The position numbers were made by a program, and so were the translations under genes. This document shows positions 1 to 6,666 of a stretch of 10,160 nt of DNA, one piece after another. The first letter of the stretch is position 1. Each line of letters opens with the position of its first letter. The notes under the pieces were generated by a model. It ran no database searches, was not told where the DNA came from, and saw only the letters and a program-made list of their open reading frames with translations. This DNA comes from JBBPYC01 sp038200275. Lineage in GTDB: Bacteria > Pseudomonadota > Gammaproteobacteria > Burkholderiales > Burkholderiaceae_C. The stretch is taken from NCBI GenBank assembly GCA_038200275.1, contig JBBPYC010000016.1, positions 1 to 10,160 on the forward strand, given 5' to 3'.

Positions 1-1
1 C

Positions 2-436
2 TGGATCCCGTTGGCGATCGTCTGGCTGGGCCTGGGCGATGCGGCCAAGGTGATGGTGATCTTCGTCGCCGCGTTCGTGCCGTCGGTCATCAACACCTTC
101 AGCGGCGTGCGCCAGATCGAGCGGCCGCTGCTGGAAGCCGGGGCGATGCTGGACGTGCGCGGCTGGCGCCTGTTCACGCAGGTACTGGTGCCCGGTGCGC
201 TGCCGAGCATCTTCACCGGCCTGCGGCTGTCACTGCAGGCATCGTGGACCACGCTGGTCGCGGCCGAGCTGGTCGGCGCCATCGCAGGCCTGGGGCAGAT
301 CTTGAACCAGGGCGCGCAGGACATCTACCCGCCGATGATCCTGGTCGGCATGATGAGTGTGGCGTTGTGCGGCTGGCTCATGACGCTCGGGTTGACCTGG
401 ATCGAAGCGCGCGTGATGCCGTGGAGGGCGAAGTGA
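2..436 (+). CDS. ABC transporter permease, 5'-truncated by window edge (SsuC/TauC family)
   Basis: Inner-membrane permease of a nitrate/sulfonate/taurine-class ABC importer. Only the last 144 residues are visible; the reading frame is open to the left edge, so the start lies outside the window. The visible part begins with the family's typical WIPLAIVWLGLGDAAK stretch, followed by a hydrophobic segment. It then carries the cytoplasmic EAA loop (LEAGAMLDVRGW through the LVPGALPSIFTGLRL region), which docks onto the ATPase, and two further hydrophobic segments at the C-terminus. It is the first of two permeases in the operon and resembles the second one (590-1372), so the two probably form a heterodimeric channel. 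The substrate cannot be read from a permease alone; a sulfonate is inferred from the downstream hpsNOP-like genes. Confidence 0.9.
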   Translation, partial: WIPLAIVWLGLGDAAKVMVIFVAAFVPSVINTFSGVRQIERPLLEAGAMLDVRGWRLFTQVLVPGALPSIFTGLRLSLQASWTTLVAAELVGAIAGLGQILNQGAQDIYPPMILVGMMSVALCGWLMTLGLTWIEARVMPWRAK

Positions 437-589
437 AGCTCACTCCCAGGCTCCGCTGCGCTCTCGCTTCCCCCCTCTTCTGGGGCGGCGCTTGCGGCTT
501 AGGCATTGCGGCTCCGCGGCTCCTGCTTGAATGGGTCGATAAGCGCCTGAAGGGCTGGGAAAGCAACGCACACGTTTGGGAGCGGCGGA
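437..589. repeat. Intra-operon spacer resembling a dispersed intergenic repeat
   Basis: A 153-base gap separates the two permease genes in an operon whose other gaps are 35 bases or less. It contains GCTCCGCTGCGCTCTCGCTT, a short hairpin (CCCC-TCTTCT-GGGG, around 474-487), GGCGGCGCTTGCGG and GCGGCTCCGCGG. Alternating blocks of this kind are familiar from dispersed intergenic elements in Comamonadaceae-type genomes. The assignment rests on recognition of style, because only one copy is present here. No convincing ORF was found in it. Confidence 0.4.
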
Positions 590-1372
590 ATGCTTGAAGG
601 CCGCTTGTCACCCGTGCGGTTCTGGCTGCTGAGCGCGATCGGCACCATCGGTTTTGTCGCGCTCTGGAGCGGTATGGCTGTATCGGGTCTGGTGCCGTCG
701 ACCTTTTTGCCGGGACCGATGCAGGTGCTGCAGCGACTCGTGCAACTGATGCACGAACCGTTCGCCGGCTACACGCTGCCGATGCACTTGCTGTCCAGCC
801 TGCAGCGATTTGCGATGGGCTTCGGACTGGCCGTCTTGGTCGGTCTTCCGCTCGGGCTGTTGATGGCCTGGTTTCGGAGCATCGACCGGATCGTCACGCC
901 AGTGTTCGAAGCGGTGCGTTTTGTCGCACCGATTGCCTGGGTGCCCTTTGCCGCGCTGTGGTTTGGCACCGGTATCGGCGGACCGGTGCTGATCATCTTC
1001 ATGGGCGCGTTTCCGCCAGTGCTGATCAACACCTACCGCGGCGCGAAGTACGTCGATCCCAAATACCTCGAAGCGTCCGACATGCTGGGCGCCGGGCCCT
1101 GGCGCGGTATCACACAGGTGCTGTTGCCGGCGGCCGTGCCGTCGATCGTCGCGGGACTGCGCATCTCGGCTGGCCTCGGGTGGCAATCGCTGGTCGGTGC
1201 AGAGCTGATCGTTGCGTCCAGCGGGGTTGGTTATCTGATGGTAAAGGGCCAGGCCGGCTTGTCCACCAGCACCGTGATGAGCGGAATGATCGCGATCGGC
1301 ATCGTTGGTTTGATCATCGACGTGTTGCTACGCAAATTGCAGAAAATCATAGAGACAAGACGGGGGCTGTAA
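590..1372 (+). CDS. ABC transporter permease (SsuC/TauC family)
   Basis: Second inner-membrane permease of the importer, 260 residues, the usual length for this family. A transmembrane segment lies near residues 12-32, further hydrophobic stretches near 78-95, 112-127 and 130-145, and a last one near 228-247. The cytoplasmic EAA loop runs from about 160 to 190 (LEASDMLGAGPW, then LLPAAVPSIVAGLR). The ATG at 590 is preceded by GGGAG at a usable distance and fits the expected N-terminus. The ATPase gene follows after 34 bases. It probably pairs with the upstream truncated permease. The family transports nitrate, taurine, alkanesulfonates and pyrimidine precursors; sulfonate is favoured here by context only. 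Confidence 0.93.
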   Translation: MLEGRLSPVRFWLLSAIGTIGFVALWSGMAVSGLVPSTFLPGPMQVLQRLVQLMHEPFAGYTLPMHLLSSLQRFAMGFGLAVLVGLPLGLLMAWFRSIDRIVTPVFEAVRFVAPIAWVPFAALWFGTGIGGPVLIIFMGAFPPVLINTYRGAKYVDPKYLEASDMLGAGPWRGITQVLLPAAVPSIVAGLRISAGLGWQSLVGAELIVASSGVGYLMVKGQAGLSTSTVMSGMIAIGIVGLIIDVLLRKLQKIIETRRGL

Positions 1373-1406
1373 CGCCAAACCGTTTAAAAAAACCGGATCA
1401 CAGAGC

Positions 1407-2204
1407 ATGGCCAACATCGAATTCACCAACGTCGAGCGCACGTTTCACCAGGGCGGCCAGGCTTTCGTTGCCTTGCAAGGTGTGAGCCTTGAAGTAGGCG
1501 ACCGTGAATTCGTCGCGATCGTAGGGCCATCGGGCTGCGGCAAGACGACCTGCATGCGGATGGCTGCGGGCCTGGAGCACCCCACCGGCGGCCACGTGTC
1601 GGTCGATGGCATTGAAGTGACCAAGCCGGGGCCGGACCGCGCTGTGGTGTTCCAGCAGTTCGCGTTGTTCCCGTGGAAGACCGTCTGGGACAACATCGAG
1701 TTCGGCCTGCATTCGCTGAACGTGCCAGCCGATGAGCGCAAGCGGCGCATCGAGCAGTACATCGAACTGATGGGATTGAACGGTTATGAAAAAGCATTCC
1801 CGCATCAGCTGTCCGGCGGCATGCAGCAGCGCGTGGCGATCGCACGCGCCTACGTGCTCGACCCCAAGGTGCTGCTGATGGACGAGCCATTCGGCGCGCT
1901 CGATGCGCAGACGCGTGTGGTGATGCAGGAAGAACTGGTGCGGCTCGCGCGGAAGAACCCACGCACGGTTTTGTTCATCACGCACGCGGTCGAAGAAGCG
2001 GTTTATCTGGCCGACCGCGTCGTTGTGATGTCCGCGCGCCCCGGCACCATCCGCGAAATTGTCGACGTGAAGACGGTGCGCGAAGCCGAACAATGGGACG
2101 CGCTGCCGAGCATCGAAGACGTGATGGACCAAGCGTCTTTTGTCCACATGCGCACCCACATCTGGAAATTGTTGCGCGAACAGCAGCCCAAAGATTTGCA
2201 TTGA
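1407..2204 (+). CDS. ABC transporter ATP-binding protein (SsuB/TauB family)
   Basis: Cytoplasmic ATPase that powers the importer, 265 residues and complete. Every signature is intact: Walker A GPSGCGKTT (40-48), Q-loop glutamine near 83-84 in VFQQFALFPW, signature LSGGMQQR (135-142), Walker B with D-loop VLLMDEPFGALD (155-166) and switch histidine H193 in FITHAVEEA. The FQQFALFPWKTV and THAVEEAVYLADRVVVMSARPG stretches are characteristic of the taurine/nitrate/sulfonate subgroup. The start at 1407 gives the standard N-terminus (MANIEFTNVERTF); no strong ribosome binding site is seen. The gene lies between the second permease and the binding protein in the same transcription unit. There is no extra regulatory domain. 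Confidence 0.95.
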   Translation: MANIEFTNVERTFHQGGQAFVALQGVSLEVGDREFVAIVGPSGCGKTTCMRMAAGLEHPTGGHVSVDGIEVTKPGPDRAVVFQQFALFPWKTVWDNIEFGLHSLNVPADERKRRIEQYIELMGLNGYEKAFPHQLSGGMQQRVAIARAYVLDPKVLLMDEPFGALDAQTRVVMQEELVRLARKNPRTVLFITHAVEEAVYLADRVVVMSARPGTIREIVDVKTVREAEQWDALPSIEDVMDQASFVHMRTHIWKLLREQQPKDLH

Positions 2205-2223
2205 TCGACCGATCGAAAACTTC

Positions 2224-2230
2224 AAAGGAG
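2224..2230 (+). promoter_or_regulatory. Ribosome binding site of the binding-protein gene
   Basis: AAAGGAG lies six bases before the ATG at 2237. It fixes the start there and not at an in-frame upstream ATG (2093), which lies inside the ATPase gene. It is among the best Shine-Dalgarno sites in the operon, in keeping with a binding protein that is normally made in excess over the membrane components. Confidence 0.8.
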
Positions 2231-2236
2231 ACTTTT

Positions 2237-3304
2237 ATGAACCAGCTCAAATCCACTTCGCGCCGTGCACTGCTGAGCGCTGCACTTGCCAGCGCCACAC
2301 TCGGCGCGTACACCCAGGCGCAAGCGCCGCTGCAAGAAATCAAGGTCAGCTACCAGCCGGCGCTGTACTGGGCGTTGCCGTTCTACGTGGCCACCGAAAA
2401 AGGCTGGTGGGCCGAGCTGGGCCTGAAGCCTGAGTTCAGCGTGTTCCCGGCTGGTGTGCCGCAGATCGCCGCGGCTGCGGCCAAGTCATGGGATGTCGGC
2501 GGTACCGGCTCGGTGCCTGCCGTGCTGGGTCACGTGCGCTTGGGCATCAAGACGATCGGCATCACGAACGATGAGTCGGATGCGAACGTGCTGATGGCCA
2601 GCAAGGACGCGGCTGCCAAGATCATGAAAGATCCGATGTCGGTCAAGGGCCAGACCATCTTGCTCACCAGCAACTCGACCGGCGATTACGCGGTGCAGTC
2701 GTGCCTCAAGAAGTACGGGCTGTCCAAGTCCGACGTGACGATCAAGAACATGGGCCAGGCCGAGATCATCTCGGCGCTGTCATCGGGCGGTGCCGATCTG
2801 GCCGGCCTGTGGGCGCCGAACAATTACTCGGTCGAAGAAAAAGCCGGCGCCGTGCAACTGTGCTCGGGCAAGGACGGCGACGCGATCGTGCCGGGTGCAC
2901 TGATTGCCCGCAGTGACTACGCCGAGCAGAACCCGGAGAACGTCGCCAAGTTCCTCGCGGTCTACCTGCGTGCATGGTCCTGGATGACTGCGCACAAGCC
3001 TGAAGCACTCACGATGATGCGGGCGTTCTACAAGCAGGGCGGTGTCAACATCTCCGACGAATCGCAGGCAAAAGAGTTCGCCAAGCGCCCGACCTTCACG
3101 CTGGACCAGCAGCTGGCCAGCATGGAAGGCAGCAGCGCCGGCACGTCGAAGATGGACAAGTGGTTTGACGACATCGCCACGTTCATGAAAAGCACTGGCG
3201 CGATCCAGAAGGTGCCAGCTGCCAAGGACTACATCACTGACGCCTACATGAAGCGCGTGTCAGCCGACCCGAAGCTGCGCGCATTTGCGAACAACAAGGA
3301 GTGA
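2237..3304 (+). CDS. Periplasmic substrate-binding protein of the ABC importer (SsuA/TauA/NMT1-like)
   Basis: Periplasmic receptor that captures the substrate and delivers it to the two permeases; 355 residues. The N-terminus is an export signal: K5, the twin arginines of SRRALLS (8-14), a hydrophobic stretch to about residue 24, and a likely cleavage after A30 (AQA). The twin arginines make Tat export possible, though Sec is not excluded. The mature protein begins EIKVSYQPALYWALPFYVA, the family pattern, with an AAAAKSWDVGGTGSVPAV motif (79-96) where ligand-domain residues usually lie. The start at 2237 is set by AAAGGAG. The stop overlaps the region just before the hpsN-like gene, which begins five bases later, so the protein is translationally linked to a catabolic enzyme. 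Ligand specificity is inferred from that neighbour. Confidence 0.92.
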   Translation: MNQLKSTSRRALLSAALASATLGAYTQAQAPLQEIKVSYQPALYWALPFYVATEKGWWAELGLKPEFSVFPAGVPQIAAAAAKSWDVGGTGSVPAVLGHVRLGIKTIGITNDESDANVLMASKDAAAKIMKDPMSVKGQTILLTSNSTGDYAVQSCLKKYGLSKSDVTIKNMGQAEIISALSSGGADLAGLWAPNNYSVEEKAGAVQLCSGKDGDAIVPGALIARSDYAEQNPENVAKFLAVYLRAWSWMTAHKPEALTMMRAFYKQGGVNISDESQAKEFAKRPTFTLDQQLASMEGSSAGTSKMDKWFDDIATFMKSTGAIQKVPAAKDYITDAYMKRVSADPKLRAFANNKE

Positions 3305-3309
3305 AACCG

Positions 3310-4623
3310 ATGGCCATCACCTACCTCAAGAAAGCCGACAAAACCGCCTCCAGCGAGACCGCGACCGCGCAAAAGGTCGTCACCGAAATGCTTGCCGAGA
3401 TCGACAAGAACGGCGAAGCGGCGGTGCGCAAGTACGCCAAGGATCTGGACAAGTGGGACGGCGACATCGTGATGAGCCGCGCCGAGATCGACCGCCGCGT
3501 GGCAGAAGTGCCAGCAGACGTGCGGCGCGACATCGACTTCGCAATTGAACAAGTCAGCGCCTTTGCCCATGCGCAGCGCGACTCGATGCAGGAGTTCTCG
3601 ACCGAACTGCACAAGGGCGTCACGGCCGGCCAGCGCGTGTTGCCGGTCAACGTCGCGGGTTGCTATGCGCCGGCTGGCCGCTATGCGCACATCGCCTCGG
3701 CGTACATGGGCGTGACGACGGCCAAGGCCGCAGGCGTGAAGACCATCATGGCTTGCTCGGGCCCGTTTCGCGGCGGGCCGATGCACCCGTACGTGCTGTA
3801 TGCGTTCGAGCGTGCCGGTGCGGACATCATCATGACGCTGGGCGGCGTGCAGGCGATCGCCACCATGGCCGGCGGATTGTTCACGGGCAAGAAGGCCGAT
3901 GTGATCGTCGGGCCGGGCAACAAGTTCGTTGCTGAGGCCAAGCGCACGCTGTTCGGGCAGGTCGGCATCGACGTGTTCGCTGGCCCTTCTGAAGTGGCGG
4001 TGATCGCCGATGAAACCGCCGATCCGGAAGTGGTCGCGATCGACCTGGTCGGCCAGGCCGAGCACGGCCACGAATCGCCGGCGTGGCTCTTCACCACCTC
4101 GAGAAAACTGGCCGAAGAAGTCATCAAGCGCATCCCGGCGCTGGTCGATTCGCTGCCGCCACTGGCGCGCGATGCGGCTGGCAGTGCCTGGCGCGACTAC
4201 GGCGAAGTCATCGTCTGCGACACGAAAGAAGAAGTCGCCGAAGTGTCCGACCGCTATGCACCCGAACACCTCGAAGTGCACTGCAAGGATCTCGACTGGT
4301 GGCTTGCCAACCTGACCTGCTACGGCTCGCTGTTCCTAGGTGAGGAGACCACGGTCGCGTTCGGCGACAAGGCCAGCGGCCCGAACCACGTGCTGCCGAC
4401 CAAGGGCGCAGCGCGTTATTCGGGCGGCCTGTCGGTGCACAAGTTCATGAAGACGCTGACCTGGCAGCGCCTGACCCGGGACGCCGCGCGCGACATCGGC
4501 GAAGTCACCTCGCGCATCTCGCGGCTCGAAGGCATGGAGGGGCATGCGTTGACGTCCGACAAGCGCCTGTCCAAATACTTCCCGGACCAACGCTTCGATC
4601 TGGGCGAGACGGTGACCGAATGA
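3310..4623 (+). CDS. hpsN: Histidinol-dehydrogenase-family enzyme, probable sulfopropanediol (DHPS) 3-dehydrogenase
   Basis: A 437-residue zinc- and NAD-dependent alcohol/aldehyde oxidoreductase of the HisD superfamily. All hallmark residues are present: zinc ligands Q249 and H252 (GQAEH), D353 (FGDKASGPNH) and H412 (EGMEGH), and the catalytic pair E319-H320 (YAPEHL). The four-step NAD-dependent oxidation of an alcohol to an acid should therefore be possible. A biosynthetic HisD is unlikely: the gene lies in a transporter operon with an SDR and a zinc alcohol dehydrogenase, and not among his genes. The combination matches HpsN (EC 1.1.1.308), which oxidises (R)-DHPS to (R)-sulfolactate. ATG 3310 is chosen over the GTG at 3301 because AAGGAG at 3296-3301 lies eight bases before it. 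The stop overlaps the next gene as ATGA. Substrate is an inference; family membership is secure. Confidence 0.83.
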   Translation: MAITYLKKADKTASSETATAQKVVTEMLAEIDKNGEAAVRKYAKDLDKWDGDIVMSRAEIDRRVAEVPADVRRDIDFAIEQVSAFAHAQRDSMQEFSTELHKGVTAGQRVLPVNVAGCYAPAGRYAHIASAYMGVTTAKAAGVKTIMACSGPFRGGPMHPYVLYAFERAGADIIMTLGGVQAIATMAGGLFTGKKADVIVGPGNKFVAEAKRTLFGQVGIDVFAGPSEVAVIADETADPEVVAIDLVGQAEHGHESPAWLFTTSRKLAEEVIKRIPALVDSLPPLARDAAGSAWRDYGEVIVCDTKEEVAEVSDRYAPEHLEVHCKDLDWWLANLTCYGSLFLGEETTVAFGDKASGPNHVLPTKGAARYSGGLSVHKFMKTLTWQRLTRDAARDIGEVTSRISRLEGMEGHALTSDKRLSKYFPDQRFDLGETVTE

Positions 4624-5402
4624 CCGAGGCGCGCGATTCGCTGCGCGGCCTGTTCGATCTGACCGGCCGCCGCGCCGTCGTCACCGGCGGCAACTCCGGC
4701 ATTGGTGAGGCGATGGCGCGTGCGCTGGGCCTGGCTGGTGCGCGCGTGCTGCTGGTGGCACGCCGCGCCAACCAACTGGACGCAGCGGCGAAGCGGTTGC
4801 ACGCCGACGGCATTGAAGCGGACTTCCTGCCAGCCGACCTCGTGCAGCCCACGACCCTGCATACGGTGGCGAAAGACGCCGAAGCGCGCCTCGGTGGTGT
4901 TGACATCCTGATTAATGCGGCCGGCGTGAACCTGCGCGAGCCGTTCGCGGAAGTAACACCTGAGAACTGGCAGACGCAGATTGCGCTGCATCTGTCGGCG
5001 CCGTTTTTCATGACGCAAGCGCTTGCGCCCGGCATGAAAGCAAGTGGCTGGGGCCGCATCATCAACATCGCCTCATTGCAAAGCCATCGTGCGTTCGCCA
5101 ACAGCGCGCCCTATGGCGCCGGCAAAGGCGGTGTCGTGCAACTCACCCGAGCCATTGCGCAGGAATGGTCACGCTTCGGCATCACCTGCAACGCGATCGG
5201 CCCCGGCTTCTTTCCCACCGCGCTGACGGCTGCGGTGTTCGACAACCCCGAACTCAGCGCACGCAACGCCGAGCAGACCTGCATCGGCCGCAACGGCGAA
5301 CTGGCCGACCTGTACGGCGCGACCGTGTTCCTTGCCAGTGACGCCAGCGCCTACATCACGGGGCAGACGTTGATGGTCGACGGCGGCTTCACCGCACGTT
5401 GA
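4620..5402 (+). CDS. hpsO: Short-chain dehydrogenase/reductase, probable DHPS 2-dehydrogenase
   Basis: Classical SDR, 260 residues, cytoplasmic. The cofactor motif TGGNSGIG is at 22-29, NAAG at 99-102, catalytic S152 and the Y165-xxx-K169 pair in PYGAGKGG, then GPGFFPT (195-200) and a TGQTLMVDGGF C-terminal end. V46 at the end of the second strand, with ARR after it (48-49), leaves the NAD versus NADP preference uncertain. The fourth residue of the catalytic tetrad, usually Asn in the TNLSS-type motif, is His here (H124 in ALHLSAPFF). The gene overlaps the preceding one by four bases (ATGA), so the two are translationally coupled. In the known hps set the SDR HpsO is a DHPS-2-dehydrogenase that works with HpsP to interconvert the enantiomers through the ketone. 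The role here follows from gene order, not from a substrate motif. Confidence 0.75.
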   Translation: MTEARDSLRGLFDLTGRRAVVTGGNSGIGEAMARALGLAGARVLLVARRANQLDAAAKRLHADGIEADFLPADLVQPTTLHTVAKDAEARLGGVDILINAAGVNLREPFAEVTPENWQTQIALHLSAPFFMTQALAPGMKASGWGRIINIASLQSHRAFANSAPYGAGKGGVVQLTRAIAQEWSRFGITCNAIGPGFFPTALTAAVFDNPELSARNAEQTCIGRNGELADLYGATVFLASDASAYITGQTLMVDGGFTAR

Positions 5403-5425
5403 GCGCAGCCAAACGAAATGAATCG

Positions 5426-6427
5426 ATGAAAGCACTCGTCTACACCCAGCCGAAAGCGTTGCAACTGCAAGACCGCCCGCATCCCGAACTCGCCGCAGGC
5501 GAAGTGGTGCTGAAGATCGATGCGGTCGGCATCTGCGGCTCCGACATGCACGCCTGGCACGGGCACGATCCGCGCAGGAAACCTGGCCTCGTGCTCGGCC
5601 ACGAGTTCGTTGGCACCATTGCCGAATCGGCCGCCAAAGGGTTCGACGCCGGCACCCGCTACACCGGCAACCCACTGATCACTTGCGGCATCTGCGACTA
5701 TTGCGTGCAGGGCCGCAACAACCTGTGCGCCGACCGCACCATGGTCGGCATGACGCGGCCTGGTGCGTATGCCGAATACATGAGCATTCCGGCCGCCTCC
5801 TTGATCGCGATGCCGCAGGACATGGGCAATGCGGCCGCCGCGCTGACGGAGCCGGCCGCCACTGCGTGGCATGCCATCAATCTGTCTTTGCGTGTGCTGC
5901 CGCGGCCGATGCACGAATGCAAAGTGCTCGTGATCGGCGGCGGCGCCATCGGCATGCTTGCCGCGCTGCTGCTGAAGCACCTGGGTGTCATGCACCTCAC
6001 GTTGAGCGAACCGAACCCATTGCGCCGCGAAGCCGTTGCCAAGCATGCAAGGTGTGCCACGTTGGATCCGCGCGAGCAGGCGCCGCCGGAGAACGCGTTC
6101 GACTACGTGTTCGATGCCGTCGGCGCCAAGGTCACGCGCAATCAGGCGCTGGCAGCCGTGCGGCCCGGCGGCGTGATCATGCACGTTGGCCTGCAGGACT
6201 GGGCCAGCGAGATCGACATGCGCAAACTCACGCTGGCCGAGATCACCTTGCTGGGCACCTACACCTACACCACGGCCGATCTGCGCGCCACAGTGGCGGC
6301 GCTGCACGCCGGCGTGTTTGGTGATCTGACATGGGTGGAGCAGAGGCCGCTCGCCGACGGGCCTCAGACGTTCGAGGAGCTGGACCAGGGCAAATCGGCG
6401 GCGGCCAAGATCATCCTGGTGCCGTAG
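5426..6427 (+). CDS. hpsP: Zinc-dependent alcohol dehydrogenase (MDR), probable DHPS 2-dehydrogenase
   Basis: Medium-chain zinc dehydrogenase, 333 residues. Catalytic zinc ligands are C37 (GICGSD), H59-E60 (GHE) and E142 (TEP); the structural zinc is held by C87, C90, C93 and C101. The nucleotide fold has VIGGGAIG at about 169-176, with E195 at the end of the second strand, which favours NAD over NADP. ATG 5426 gives the family's usual MKALVY start; an alternative TTG at 5399 would overlap the preceding stop but adds only an atypical nine-residue tail. No strong ribosome binding site is seen, and the gap to the SDR is 23 bases. In the described hps pathway HpsP is the partner 2-dehydrogenase of HpsO with opposite enantiomer preference. 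A generic sorbitol/threonine-type dehydrogenase is the alternative if the operon substrate is not DHPS. Confidence 0.78.
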   Translation: MKALVYTQPKALQLQDRPHPELAAGEVVLKIDAVGICGSDMHAWHGHDPRRKPGLVLGHEFVGTIAESAAKGFDAGTRYTGNPLITCGICDYCVQGRNNLCADRTMVGMTRPGAYAEYMSIPAASLIAMPQDMGNAAAALTEPAATAWHAINLSLRVLPRPMHECKVLVIGGGAIGMLAALLLKHLGVMHLTLSEPNPLRREAVAKHARCATLDPREQAPPENAFDYVFDAVGAKVTRNQALAAVRPGGVIMHVGLQDWASEIDMRKLTLAEITLLGTYTYTTADLRATVAALHAGVFGDLTWVEQRPLADGPQTFEELDQGKSAAAKIILVP

Positions 6428-6666
6428 CCGCAAGGGCAGCTGCAACCGCCGATTGGTGCTTGTTTGGCGGAAGGCGCAAACCCGCTGTTGCGCAGCGTCG
6501 CACAGCGGAGGAGTCACTGAGACGGTGCAAGCCCTGGTGACAGCGCCCCCGCACCCACCCGCAACAGTTGAGCGGCATGCAACGCAGTGCATCGCTCACC
6601 AGTGCATCGGCCCCACACCGCGCCCTACACTTTGTCGATCTCGTCTTCGCTTCGAGGTCACGCACT
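6428..6666. other. Intergenic region between the hpsP-like gene and the FAD oxidoreductase
   Basis: This 239-base stretch holds no convincing gene. It has a weak stem (CCGCC at 6446-6450 with GGCGG at 6466-6470) without a T-run, so a factor-independent terminator is not supported. Further on lie a direct repeat, CAGTGCATCG at 6585-6594 and 6600-6609, and an inverted pair ATGCA/TGCAT immediately before it. A TACACT at 6626-6631 could be a -10 element but has no good -35 partner. The region may hold a promoter for the FAD gene, which would then be a separate transcription unit. Confidence 0.35.

Noticed and set aside
2093..2236. Upstream in-frame start extending the binding protein by 48 residues
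   Set aside because: It lies inside the ATPase gene and would bury the signal peptide. The strong AAAGGAG site supports ATG 2237.
3310..4623. Biosynthetic histidinol dehydrogenase hisD
   Set aside because: All catalytic residues fit the superfamily, but the operon is transporter plus dehydrogenases with no other his genes. The hpsNOP order explains it better.
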